A stretch of 64,000 nucleotides of DNA, from assembly GCA_013397795.1 (NCBI GenBank), contig VZTJ01004171.1, forward strand, positions 553,901 through 617,900. Direction: 5' to 3'. The notes under the pieces are model-generated. The model was not told the DNA's origin. It saw only the letters and a list, made by a program, of their open reading frames with translations, and did no database searches. Below are positions 51,469 to 62,400 of this stretch, one piece after another. Within the stretch, counting starts at the first letter, position 1, and the number at the start of each line of letters is the position of its first letter. This DNA comes from Orthonyx spaldingii. Taxonomy: Eukaryota > Chordata > Aves > Passeriformes > Orthonychidae. Made by a program: the position numbers and the translations under genes.

Positions 51469-52132
51469 AGAACAAAAATAGATGTAATCACTGCAAAGTA
51501 ATTTAAATGAAAATATTTAGTAAGGGCATTGGAAGGTCAACAGTAAAACTGTACAATATGAGATATATTTAAGTCTCCTGGTCTAAGGACAATTCTTGCT
51601 TCAGTAGACTGTTTGCCTTGATGAATTCCCTATTTAGTGCTATTCTGCTATTATCTCTTCATTTAGTTATCTTAGATTTAAAGCCTGATTTCAGCACAAA
51701 TATACAGAAATAGTGTAATTCAGAAAATGTGCTCTCCCTATTAAAGAGCAGAGATGGATTCCTTAGCTAATTCTTCTCTGCATAAGCAAATTTTTTAAAC
51801 CAAAATCTGTTCATCAATGAAAAGAATTGAAGGAGCCTGCAGGCACATTTCTGTAATCTCCTCACCACATATATCCTGATATGGAAAGCAGATGACTAAG
51901 ACTATATGTAAAGTAGAAGATTTAACCTCTTAGCACTTTCAAACCAGCAGTGGAGTAAGAGAGTGATTCTGAAGCAAAAGTTAAATCATGCAAACCAGGC
52001 TGTTCGAAATTCACAGTCTCTGAAATCTTCCTGCCATGCTGAGGGCCAAATTTAGGCAGAAAAGAAAAGCTGCAATGCATGGTTGAGAAAATGAGATAGG
52101 GTCTGATTTTCTGGGAACAAGGGGAAAAAGAA
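51469..52132. other. Unique block, no gene seen
   Basis: Nothing recognised; AT-rich with no open frame that suggests an exon. Confidence 0.6.
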
Positions 52133-52265
52133 AACACCACCAAAAAAAAGTCAAGCAGACAAAACTAAACCCAACCAAACCCAACCAAAAAAACCCCACT
52201 AAACAAAACCACCACCACCAACAAAGAAAACAAAAAAAAATCCCCCCAAACCCACCAAAATCCAA
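52133..52265. repeat. A/C-rich low-complexity tract
   Basis: The plus strand is made almost only of A and C, with interrupted AACCC/AACCA units (for example CTAAACCCAACCAAACCCAA) and an (ACC)4-like stretch near 52208-52221. The long open frame on the minus strand here encodes a tryptophan/phenylalanine-rich low-complexity string and is an artefact of composition. Confidence 0.85.
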
Positions 52266-52634
52266 AACAAAATAGCTTAGAAACAAAGGGAGTCTGTACA
52301 AGGAGGGAATAAAGACTTCAAATAAACTGAAGTGGAAACCAGCTGCTGATGCTTTCTATGAAAATGCTACAGGGGGCATTTTTTAGGGAAAAAAATAAAG
52401 AAAGAAGAATGGAAGAAAAGCATCAAACATGAAAGAAAACACCCCTTGAGATGATGGACCCTCTAGGGATTAAATCAAAATCATTCTTCTAACTTTTGGT
52501 AAATGGGGTGGCCTGAGTATGACATTTTTGCAGGTGACACATAATGTATTTGAAGACACCGTTTCAGAAGCTCTCATCATTTTAGGGCAGTATGCCTCCT
52601 GTCCTAAAAGAATAAAATTAGGATAGCTAAACTG
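52266..52634. other. Unique block, no gene seen
   Basis: About 370 bp of AT-rich, purine-biased sequence between the A/C tract and the CR1 tail; no feature recognised. Confidence 0.6.
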
Positions 52635-52786
52635 AATCATAGACTCATAGTCATAAAATGGCCTAGGGTTGGAATGGGCCTTAAAGATCTTCTAGTTCCA
52701 AGCTCCCCGCAGTGGGCAGGAACACCTTCCAGTAGACCAGGTTACTCAAAGACTCCTCCAACCCGGCCTGGGTTGAATGTACAGGG
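52635..52786 (-). mobile_element. CR1 LINE, short 3' tail
   Basis: Reversed CR1 terminus (AATCATAGACTCATAG) followed by AGGGTTGGAATGGGCC, TTAAAGATCTTCTAGTTCCA, GTGGGCAGGAACACCTTCC, AGTAGACCAGGTTACTCAAA and CTCCAACCCGGCCTGGGTTG. A 5'-truncated minus-strand copy, moderately preserved. Confidence 0.93.
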
Positions 52787-52924
52787 AAGTTCTGAAGAGC
52801 AAAACAGCTGCCTTCATAAAGCTGAGGCTCTGTCCAACTGAGGGTCTCAGACAAGGCCACGAGCACTGGCAGGTTAAAGGCGACTGTATGCCAAACTAGG
52901 CTTTGAGAAAAAAACTTGCAAAGA

Positions 52925-53365
52925 CATAAAAAGTAATAATAAATTCTTTTTCAAACACATCAGGAGCAGAAAGCTTGCCAGAGAAGTGTGAGAGCCAACA
53001 GATAAGCCAGGCATAAAAGCATTTGCCATGTACAAACTTAGGGAAGTTTCCATGCTGAAACTCTTCTTTTTAGAGGAGGTGTTAGAGAATCTGTCACAAA
53101 CTGAAGTGTTAGTGGAACAGATTATAGAACAAATTGACAGAATACTCAAACCACCAGAACTGGATGGCACCTGCCCAAGTTCTAATGGAATGCAAACGTG
53201 AAATGGCTGAACTATATAAATTCATAGCCAGACTACATAAATTCTCACTTAAAGCCACCTAGGTGTACGGTGGCAATGGGAAGGGCAAGATGACTTTTTA
53301 CAAAGAGGTCCAGAGAACAATACAAAAGTACAGAGAAAGATCTAAGTTTTAGAACTGTTTCAGCA
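52925..53365 (+). mobile_element. Ancient CR1-clade LINE, ORF2 relic
   Basis: Internal (reverse-transcriptase region) fragment of an old CR1-clade LINE on the plus strand. Landmarks: ACACATCAGGAGCAGAAAGC (about 52955), CTTCTTTTTAGAG, then CAGATTATAGAACAAATTGA, GAACTGGATGGCACCTGCCC, AAGTTCTAATGGAATGCAAA, CGTGAAATGGCTGAACTA, and TTTTTACAAAGAGGTCCAGAG (about 53292-53312). The translation keeps the pattern around the conserved PDG..HPRVLKEL.. block in degraded form (PELDGTCPSSNGM). Stops and indels abolish coding. The order of blocks fits the CR1 types best known from turtles and crocodilians, which fits an old insertion. Confidence 0.75.
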
Positions 53366-53754
53366 TGATGAATGTTTAAGTAGATCAGCACTACCCTGCC
53401 TGGAAAAGAGGTGCCATGACACTGTCCAGAAAGGAGCACATTACAGAAAGTATTGAAAGTTGATCATCATTTTTTCTAATGCCTGAAATAGCAAATATCA
53501 AATTAACTAATTAGTGTCAGATTCAAAAGAAAAATTCTTCAAACAAGCTTTATTTCAGTCATGAAACTTTTTACATAGAGTTGGGCTTTTTTTTTTTTTT
53601 GTTCAGATTTGACTTTTGTCCAGTTGTGAAGAGTTTTGTCCCCTGATTGGAAAGATCTCATGTGAGAACAAAGAAAAAGACTGGAAGCTAGGAGACAAAG
53701 ATTTACAGAAAAAAATTTAATTCATGTGCTTTAAATAAAGAGGAGATCACTGAA
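53366..53754. other. Unclassified segment between two CR1 relic pieces
   Basis: Contains a T14 run at 53587-53600. It lies between two plus-strand CR1 relic pieces and may be degraded CR1 middle sequence plus later insertions, but I see no matching blocks. Confidence 0.5.
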
Positions 53755-53915
53755 GGAGGATGCAAGTACCTAAAAGGCTATTGCATAGAGTTAGGGGACT
53801 GTTCTCCATATCCTCCAAGGACAAAAAGGAACAGGTTTTAGTCTATAAACTAATTAATAGCAGGAATAAATTTCTAATGGTAAGGAAGCACTAGAAGAGA
53901 TTCCCTGGAGACCCA
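53755..53915 (+). mobile_element. Ancient CR1-clade LINE, 3' ORF2 relic
   Basis: Plus-strand relic of the end of CR1 ORF2: GGATGCAAGTACCTAAAAGG, GTTCTCCATATCCTCCAAGG, ACAAAAAGGAACAGG, AGGAATAAATTTCTAATGGT and AAGGAAGCACTAGAAGAGAT followed by TCCCTGGAGACC. These correspond in order to the CR1 blocks (..TTCTCAGTGTCCTCTGAGGACAG.., ..AAAACTTTCTAACTGTAAGG.., ..AGCACTGGAACAGATTGCCTAG..). Same orientation as the piece at 52925, so the two may be parts of one insertion. Confidence 0.65.
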
Positions 53916-56900
53916 GTAGAGCCTCTACTGGGTGATTATATACTGATAGGAGGATGGTCTACATTGCATATTGAGGGATATTGTAGTCTTTCATCTGTTC
54001 TGTTGCTGTTTACCTCTTCTCAAAGTAAGAGAAGAAACATTACCTCTCCTTTTGCTTTGGCTTTTTCTGCCTATTCTTTCATGCATTTATGCCCGGCTGT
54101 ATTGCCCAGAGTTATCTTTCGGAACTTCCAAGACACTCCTGGTGAAAGCAGAAGCTTCCATCCACTCCACACCCCTCCCCCCTCCCCCGGGACAGTGTTA
54201 CCAACTTACCATGGTTGCTTCCTAGATCTGAAGAACTATGTGTGACGTGTGGACATTCTTTAAGAGAACAGTTATCCATGACTAACAAATGTCTAAACCA
54301 TGCAGAAAAGGGATCCTCCAACCAATTTAAATAGTAGGGAAGTATATGGTAGTCAGATGAATGTTTTGACTGGTTAACACTGGTATTATTTACACAATGA
54401 TTTCAACATACTTTGATAATATAGTCCGAATATTTCCATTCAAAGATCCCCAACTCAAAACTAAATGCAGCATGTCAATCCATTTTGCAGCAAATCAATT
54501 ATATTCTATCTGTTTTGTCACCCCAGGACTTCTATTTCTCCATCAGTCCATCTCAAGTAGTGCCATGTGGTGCTCCAAAGCAATGAGGACATGCTTAATA
54601 CACTAGTTTTAAAAAGCAGTTAACAACATAAGAAGAACATTTTGATCAAGGCATTTAAAATTTTGGCCTGAGATTTTTTTTGTAATGCCAAAAGATGTTT
54701 CTTAATTTAGACCCCTAAAAGACATAGATTTGCTTTCCAGTATCCTGGATTTGACAGACAGTGGAAGACACCCATAGGATCTGTGGGTGCTGGCAGTGAA
54801 GCTGGACCAGACACTTCCAATATAGGTGTCTAAATATGGATTAAACTGCCTCTCTTGAGGCACCCAAATTTGAAAATGATTGGCTGCAATCCCCACTGAA
54901 ACAGCTCACACCGTTCTCTACGTGGTCTGTGTGCCAAAGTCCTAGTAGCAATTGTTTTCATTGGAAAGAGTTCAGTTTTCATTATTTCTGAGAGAAAACT
55001 GGCCAGTCCCAATTATGGAAACAAGTCCTCAGTATAAAACTTTTAAAAAACACAGAAATTCTCCTGGGGAAGTCACTAGCAGGGCAAAACTAGCTTTTCC
55101 AGCAGAGCTGACAGTTGTTTACATTTTAATGTGGAGGAATCCAGCAAGCCTGCAAGTTTATTTTTAGTAGCTGTAAACTGAGTTATTTAACTCCTTTTTT
55201 CCTGTGACTGGAGCTGAGACATAAAAATGATTAACACAATGGCCAACTGGTGCCTGAGCTTATGCTGGAGTTCAGATAATGATGAATACTGTGTTAATAA
55301 GAAAGCAGTAGGATTCTTTCACATCATATTTCTTGTGATGCCTCATCTAAATATTTGCTATCTGACAGCCTCTGTGCTTAGAATAGCTCTGGTTGCCACA
55401 TAAAATGCTGGGTTGCTATCTCTGAGCAGGATCAATCTGCTTCCTTCCTTGTGGAGAAAAGCTGGCAAAGAATATTTTGTTACCAGTGTCCTGGCTTCAT
55501 CACTGGAGCACAAGTCTTGCCAGATCCAGCGATGAAAGCTGTGGTAGCTGCCCTCTCAGGGGCTGTGAGTGAGCTAGCAAAAGCCAAAAGTCATCCAAGC
55601 CTCCCTGCAACAGGATTATGAGAGGCCTCCTCCACTCAGTGTTCCCAGTGGTGCAGAACTGGGGCTGGCGCTCCCCAGGACAGTCCTAGGGAAAGCATCC
55701 CAGGCCGCGTGAGCTGCTCGCAGGAAAGCCAGCAGTTCAACACTGCTACTGCTAGTCCCGTGTGCTTGTCAGGGAAAGGAGTGTACTCCACTAAATTAAG
55801 TCCTTAGTAAGTGTGAAGCACCCTCCTGTAAGACAGCAAATTGCAAAGCTGGTGTAAAACTCTGGTGTAAAAAAAGGTGGTGGAATTCTAGCGTAAAATC
55901 AGAATTGCCTCAATTATAAATCAATCCAGTCACAGGAGCTCAGTTGGAAGCACATGTTTTCTAAAAGGTCAAAGCTGCTTTTCCTCCAAAGCCACTATTA
56001 GGGACTGCATCTGGGGAGCAGTCAGAACAGGCAGTGTCAAAATCATTTCACCAAGGAGCCATACCAGGAAAAAGTGTTAATGTAAGCATAAAGGAAGAAA
56101 CATTTCTAAATTATACACATTGAGGAAGGTTTCATTATATTATCGTGTGTATATGGTAAAAAAAGTAGCTCTAATCAAAAGGAGATGAGAGGCAATCACA
56201 TAACTTAAAATGGATGGCTAGTAGCTGCATGGTTTGGCTTCTGTTCTTAACTGAAATGCAGACTTCTGCCCTTTTCTCTGGCACATTATTCAACTTCAGA
56301 GTCTGTTTCTGCATATATCTCCAAAGCCATGCAATTTAATTAGCTAGCCTCCAAGGGGGCTGAAAAAATATTTATTAAATACTTGCAGATGCTTTTGATC
56401 TGGGAGGCACAGCAGAAGGGCAAAGCAGTATTTACATGGGGTTTGACAAGAATTGCAAGCAATCTTTGTATTTGGTTTTAAAGGGAAAGCTGAATTACAT
56501 TGCAAAGTATTGAACTATTCCAGCAGAAAGCACAGAAAAATATCTAGCATATCTGGTGACCAAGCCCTTTATTGACATGGTCTCCTTACAGGTCTTTCAC
56601 ATTTCTCACTGTTATGATCAAACCTATTCAAAATTTGTCATAAAGAAATGCACCTGAAATCATGCTCACGTTAAGATAAAGCCTCTAATATGTCACTGGT
56701 TCTGTACACAAAATCACATAAGGATTCTGCAGGGAATTTTGTATTTCATACCTTATGCAGCCTATTAAAGGCGAGGAGGACAATTTGAATAGATCAGTCA
56801 TTTTCTTATCTCACTAACACAAAGTCTTTATTGGTGAGAACCATGTCAATCCAGCAATTCCTGAATTGCTGCTCTGTGAGAGAAGTTAATATTAACAGGC

Positions 56901-57856
56901 TAACGTTATCTGTGTATTTCTTTGTTCTTTTCACATGCATTCTGAGTAACAAAAGAGTAGGCAAATTGTTGTTAAGGATCAAATATTAAGCCACTGTGTC
57001 ATGTGAAATTTGAACAAGGAAATATGCAGGATTTTCTGAGGTGTTCTTTATCTTTGAACTAAATAGTGAGATGTGAAAGACAGGAAAAGAAACCTAAGAT
57101 TTTTCTTATAAGTTGGGATGTATTTCTTTCTCTGTTTAGCCAAACAAACACCACCAATTGTTGGAATTGCCAACAGCTATGAGCTGAAGAGTTCCACATA
57201 GTCCGACAGAATCTGGCAACACCACTCAATACAACCCTTTCCAGACCACTGCCTTTGCACTGTCGTCTTAGTCCCCGAGTCTTGTCTATTGCCCCATATA
57301 AGTAGGCTCCTATGGATTTTCAATTGGCAGTGACCTTCCCACAGCTGTAGGAAAGGGCCTGATGGATATGAACTCTGAAATTAGAAAAAGCTGTGTTTGC
57401 TAATATTAAATTACCTGCCCAAAAGAACAACTAACCCAACAGGAACCTGATGTTCACATCATGTTAGATCATGCACATCCATGTAAGCCAAACTCTTCCA
57501 TAGTCGGAAAGGAGGGCAGACTTGTGTCTAAAGGTTGGAGAGCTCTGATCTTACTTAGTGAAAAGTCCTCATACCATGAAGTCTCAGTATTGAGATTTTA
57601 GGGTGAGAAAGGGAAAAGGACTGCATTTTTGGGTGGTGCAGGGCAGAAGTTTTAATGGGAAGGAAAGGCTGCTATAAGCATCTCCAAGTTTAAAATTTAG
57701 CAAGTGTAAATCTGTACCTGTTTTAATACTTCATGCCCAAACAGAGAAACTTCAACACAAGCATACTGTAGGATGGATTTAGTAATCACTTCCAGTCAAA
57801 GGATTTCTCCCTGTGAAGAGCAGTTCAAAAGGATTCACTGTGTAATGCCCATTTAG
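53916..57856. other. Unique block, no gene supported
   Basis: No gene or mobile element recognised over about 3.9 kb. A less AT-rich interval at 55360-55780 contains an 80-codon stop-free frame (55382-55621, plus), but it has no initiating context, no clear splice sites and no known motif. A palindrome with 9-bp arms (CAGCAATTC / GAATTGCTG) sits at 56852-56871. Confidence 0.6.
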
Positions 57857-57861
57857 ACCTA
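57857..57861. repeat. Target-site duplication, left copy (ACCTA)
   Basis: ACCTA immediately precedes the TG terminus of the LTR. It is identical to the five bases that follow the CA terminus at the other end. Five-base duplications are typical of ERVL-type (class III) avian retroelements. Confidence 0.85.
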
Positions 57862-57997
57862 TGTAGTGGTTTGAGTTTGTTCACTTGAGTTTTTTGGTTA
57901 AACGTCAGCACACTTACCAGATTTTATTTAAGTTTGCTGTGAGATAAGGATTAGGAGTAGGTAAAGCAGGCTCAAACTTTAAAGAATATAAAGAAAG

Positions 57998-58003
57998 TTT
58001 ATT
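57998..58003 (-). terminator. LTR poly(A) signal AATAAA
   Basis: AATAAA on the minus strand (within TGTTAATAAACTTTC), about 135 bp before the LTR 3' terminus. Likely the retroviral polyadenylation signal, inferred from position and hexamer only. Confidence 0.5.
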
Positions 58004-58884
58004 AACAGACTTAAAAGGAAGAAAAAAAATTAAGAACCAGAACAAACTCGTTAGAACACTTTTGCTCTTCCCACCTCTCCATTTTTTTCAATGACAATAC
58101 AAAAAACAACACTTTGACTTTCAGTCAGTTTACTACTTTTAAATTAGTCTTTCTTCAGTCATTTAGGGAGAGGAGTTTTCTCCTGCTTTATTATGTTGAC
58201 TTCTCCACAAGAAATACAGTTCTTATGGTTTTCAGCTTCACAACTAGCAGCCGCCCAGGAGAAAAAGATCTCTGCTTGTTGTGGAACGTCCCTCCCACAC
58301 CAGTAGCTTTCCCACTGCTACTACGGTGGGTTATGACAGTTCATGGGGTGTTTTTTTAAGGATGAGTTGTTCTACTACTGCCGCAAAGAAATCCCCTTCT
58401 TCTATGACTGGCAATGTAAATTTCCTTTGACCATTCCCCGGGGCAAGGGATCTGGAGTACAGTTTCTTCTCTTCTCTGCTCAAATTTCTCATCAGGCTGC
58501 AATTATTTCAATATCTACTTATCTTCACACAGGTGCCTTGATTCACTGGCTGCACTGGCTGCAGGTAGAACGTCACATCCCCCCTTAGACCATTTGTCAT
58601 ATATTACAGGGAATATTTTAGCTTGGTCTCAATCATGGTTTCACAGAAGAATTTTCAGCTTTTACTTTGTAGCACTCCTCATGCTCCTTCCCTCTAAGCT
58701 TCAGCTCTGCTTCTCTCACTGACTTTGAGTCTCTATGCTGTGTTTTTGTAAGTGTCCTCACTCTTCTTCTATCTGTGCAAGAGCAGATCAGTTTCTGCAA
58801 GTTTGATCTGGGTAACGAAAGGGTTAATTTCTTTCTCGGGCCTCTGCGACAGTCCCATGATTTTTCTTGGGTTGTTTAAAAAGT

Positions 58885-59215
58885 CTGAGCCGGGCTGCAG
58901 AAGCAGTTAAGAGTCTCAATAGCCTCGCTCTGCGAAGCTGGCCCGGCCTGGGGGGAGCCGGCCTGGCCTCTGCCCGGCCCAGAGCAAGGGCTGGGCTCTG
59001 CGAAGTTGACCCGGCCTGGAGGGAGCCGGCCCGGAGGGAGCCGGCCCGGCACTGCCCGCTGTAGTTAAAATGTTTTGCCCAGCAGCCGGAGATCTCAGGC
59101 CGGGTCCTCCCCCACGTTCAGCTGCACTGGTGCTGCAAACTCCCTTCCAAACCTCCCCCCCCTCCCCGCTCTGAGGAGGGGAGGGGGGGGAAAGGGCAAG
59201 GGCCCAGCCTTACCA
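58885..59215. other. GC-rich island inside the LTR
   Basis: About 330 bp rich in GC and CpG within an otherwise AT-rich window. It contains GCTCTGCGAAG at 58927 and again at 58995 (68-bp offset), each followed by a CCCGGCCTGGRGGGAGCCGG block, and a perfect 13-bp inverted repeat of C8TC4 / G4AG8 at 59155-59167 and 59178-59190. On the element's own strand it lies downstream of the TATA-like box, so it would be in the 5' transcribed part or the extended promoter of the LTR. Confidence 0.85.
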
Positions 59216-59288
59216 GAGAGAGAAGCACAGGACTTGCTTCTCTCGCAGCAACAGGACAGGAAAAGAGGGGCTTTTTCAGGTGTATCTC

Positions 59289-59300
59289 TCTTAAATATGG
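59289..59300 (-). promoter_or_regulatory. TATA-like box of the solo LTR
   Basis: Minus-strand CCATATTTAAGA at plus 59289-59300, about 160-170 bp from the LTR start. The only TATA-like element in the first 250 bp of the LTR. Initiation would be expected about 30 bp further along, near 59260. Inference from sequence only. Confidence 0.4.
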
Positions 59301-59459
59301 TTTTTTCCCTGGAGGCGGAACAACTTTTAATTGGATTATACACCCATCAATACTCAAAACTAACTGGTCACTGGCTCTGTTTCTCAGGAAGCAAGGTGCA
59401 CTGCTTCCTGCACCATAGGTCACTTGAAAGACTGACCCTTCCTGGGTAAACCCACGACA

Positions 59460-59464
59460 ACCTA
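59460..59464. repeat. Target-site duplication, right copy (ACCTA)
   Basis: ACCTA directly follows the LTR terminus and matches 57857-57861, confirming both ends of the insertion. Confidence 0.85.
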
Positions 59465-62400
59465 TCACCAACCTGACCACACAGTACATCACAGTCACTA
59501 AGAAAGCTTTCTTTGCAGCTTTTAGAAAACTTTCTGATTGAAATATTTCCTATTTTCTTTACTGAAGTTTAACTAAATTCAGTATTCAGGCAAGTTTTTA
59601 TATCAAATGCAGAAAAATAGTATTCCCAAATGATTGAGGTGACTTTTGTTTAGAAAAGGACAAGAAGAGCACTGTGTTTGTGGGAGCTATGCATAGTAAA
59701 ACTACCTCTTTAAATTGAAAAGAGTTCCATGGTTTCCCTAACATGCTAATAATGGGTGACAAATAGTAAGTTATTCAATTCTAAAAAAAACCCCTGACAG
59801 ATGGAATCTATGTGATTTAAACTGTGTTTGATCCAATAATGAAAAAATGACAGTTCCAACCATCAAATGCAAAGCTGCCATTCCTGCAAGAAAAAAATCA
59901 CTTGTCTGAGGCTAACTTAGGCAACATTAAGAGATACTTATTGTCTGGAATGCAGATTTAGCAGAACAATAAAATGAGAACATTACCATGTAAGTGCACA
60001 ATTTAGGATTTATCAAGTGACTCTTTAAATTTCAAGGTAATGAGAAACAAATTACTAGAATATGGATAAACTTTCTCATTGGAGAGGTATTTGCACAAAA
60101 TACTGCAAATGCACAAGATAAGAGCAATCGAACTAATTCTGTACTCTTTTTATACAAGAACACCATCCTCTACATTCATAACTGTTTGATGCCTAATTAT
60201 TGTCCTTTATAACTCATGTACTTCTAAGATGAGATCACTTGAGCCATAAAAAGGTCCTGAGATTAACCCTCTGCTACTTAGTGCAGAGCTCTAGAGTACA
60301 GCTTGTCCCTCATTACAATAGAGTAAAACATTCAGAAGATGGTAGTCAGGATGTATTTACACATACATGCAGTTTGTGGAAGAGGGGAAAGTAAGCAATT
60401 GTAGAAAATTTTCTAAGAAATAAAATAAATTTTAGCATTTATCTGTTCCAATACCTAAATACACACAGCAGGGCAGCAATAGTTGAAATGGGGAAGAAGG
60501 GTTACTACTGCATGTTTTTGAACTGGCTGGTTAGAGAAGTGTGTAAGAAAAAAATGGAATATGAAAGAGGGCAAGATTTAGATGGCAAGTTCACAAGTGG
60601 GTCGCTCAACAGACTCAGGTAATGCACAGGGGAAAAAATAGATGGATTCTTAGAGTGAAGAGGTATAAAACCTCCACAAGGGGTTTTCTTGCTTCTTTTC
60701 AACTCTGTTAGGTGGTCTAAAGATTTTAGTTCTACCCCTAAATCTTGCCAATGCCTCCCCCTTTACTGCTTATCAAAGCCACTCCACTCCCACACCATAT
60801 CGGAGCAGGCACTGTGTGCAGCAAGACTTCCACTCTGCTGGGCAGCACAGACAACTGCACAAATCCTTTGTAGGTTTGTTTTGTTTTACATGAAGTCACC
60901 GGTTAAAGGCCATAAATGTTAATTTTGTAATCATGAAATTAATATTTCAGCCGTACCTACAGAGATACACAGCTTTCAGTGTAGATACTGTTAATAGAAT
61001 AAAAGGCAGTAAGTGGCTACTCATACAAGAACTGAAATCAGTGGTATTTTTATTAGGCAGGGAATTTTCTATTTTAAAATTCAGCAGTTCAAATTATATT
61101 GCAAACTGGGCCTCTGTGGAGATTTTTCATTAAAATATCACATGCAATTGCTTTGCTATTCTAGTCCTCTCTTATGTTTCTCCACGAACATGGTGTGTGC
61201 TACAACAATCCTCCTAACAAATATTAGAAAGCGGTACTCCTTAACAGCATAGTCTCTCTAATGTAACTTGCAGTAGGGTTTGCTTGTATTTTAAGAACAG
61301 TGAGATGCAAAGGGTATAAACAAAACTCAGAGGAAATAAGACATGCCAATAAAAATCAATTATGGGCCTCAGCCTTTTCCTTAACTCCCAAAATCCTGAG
61401 TGTTGGTGTTGTTAAAGAGTCTGAAGGCTCCACTGGGTAATAGCTTTGCTGTGTAAGGCACTACACCAACACGTAAGCGGACAGTTCCTGCCCTGGAGAG
61501 TTTGTCTATTTAACCAAATTAAATACAATTTGCATTCCCTTTGATGTGACCTTTCTTCCTTTCTTCATTTTAAATGGCTGTGCAATGTACCATGCTGGGG
61601 ACAAGTGTCTGTGATATTTTTATTTTGAATCAATGTTTCAGTGAAGTATTGCCTCTTGGGTCTTAGGAAGGAAAGATATTCTTAACCAATATGTACTGCA
61701 TGAATTTTTCATGGCCCTATAGCAACTAATAGTGTCACATGCTGGCACATATACCAAGCAGTTTTATTTTTGTTTAAATACATGGACACAAATTAAGGTT
61801 TTTCTGAAACAGAAGATACACCATTCACTCTTTGCTGTGTCTCTTAATGAGAAAAGCAAAATACTTCAACAGGAGAAGTGGTTTGCTTGCCGTTCCAATC
61901 CCTCTGCTTCACTAAAAGGGCAGGAGGCCTCTTTCAGACATCAAAGTGCAGGTGTGGTGTTACTTCTCTGAGGGAAGGTGAATAAATTTTTACAGAATGT
62001 CTTACATGGATATTTTAGAAAGGGAGATATGACAAGGCAGATGACTCTGGAAAGCATAATTACTGCACATGAAGTCTCCTGCTCGCTTTTGTGTAGTGAG
62101 AGTCGCGTTGTGCCCTTCAGCACATACACACGCTGTCAGCAGCTCTGTGTAACAATGGGGCCACACGTTGTAAGGTCTTGGTGTCAGGATCAGTATTCAT
62201 TTCTTCCATTTTTCTGCCCATCAGGAACATACACCATCCCTATTCTGATTAACAAGAGGGTTTACACAGCCTTGAGGGAGAGCCATGATATAAGAATAAG
62301 CACAGCATTAACTGGTAGCTAGAGATAGGGAGTGGAATAGGAGCCCTGATTTAGTGGGATTATGTGGAGTGTAAATCAGAGCATTATTGAGACCCAAGGG

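Larger units (their letters stand above)
57862..59459 (-). mobile_element. Solo LTR of an ERVL-like endogenous retrovirus
   Basis: A complete solo LTR on the minus strand, 1598 bp. Minus-strand start is TGTCGTGGGTTTACCCAGG (plus 59459 leftward), minus-strand end is CAAACTCAAACCACTACA, giving imperfect inverted termini TGTCGTGG / TGTAGTGG. It is bounded by identical ACCTA duplications. No gag, pol or env sequence adjoins either end, so the provirus was presumably lost by recombination between its LTRs. On the minus strand a TATTTAAG element lies about 165 bp from the start, a GC-rich island follows (plus 58885-59215), and an AATAAA signal (58003-57998) lies about 135 bp before the 3' end. The type and sequence blocks match LTRs I recall from zebra-finch-type songbird genomes. 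Open frames of 60-126 codons inside it are incidental. Confidence 0.93.

Noticed and set aside
55382..55621. 79-codon stop-free plus frame in a GC-richer patch (includes AMKAVVAALSGAVSELAKAK)
   Set aside because: Alanine-rich composition follows from local GC content; no splice sites or family resemblance that would support an exon.
59075..59498. Open frames of 124 (plus) and 126 (minus) codons
   Set aside because: Both lie almost wholly in the solo LTR and result from its GC-rich, stop-poor composition.
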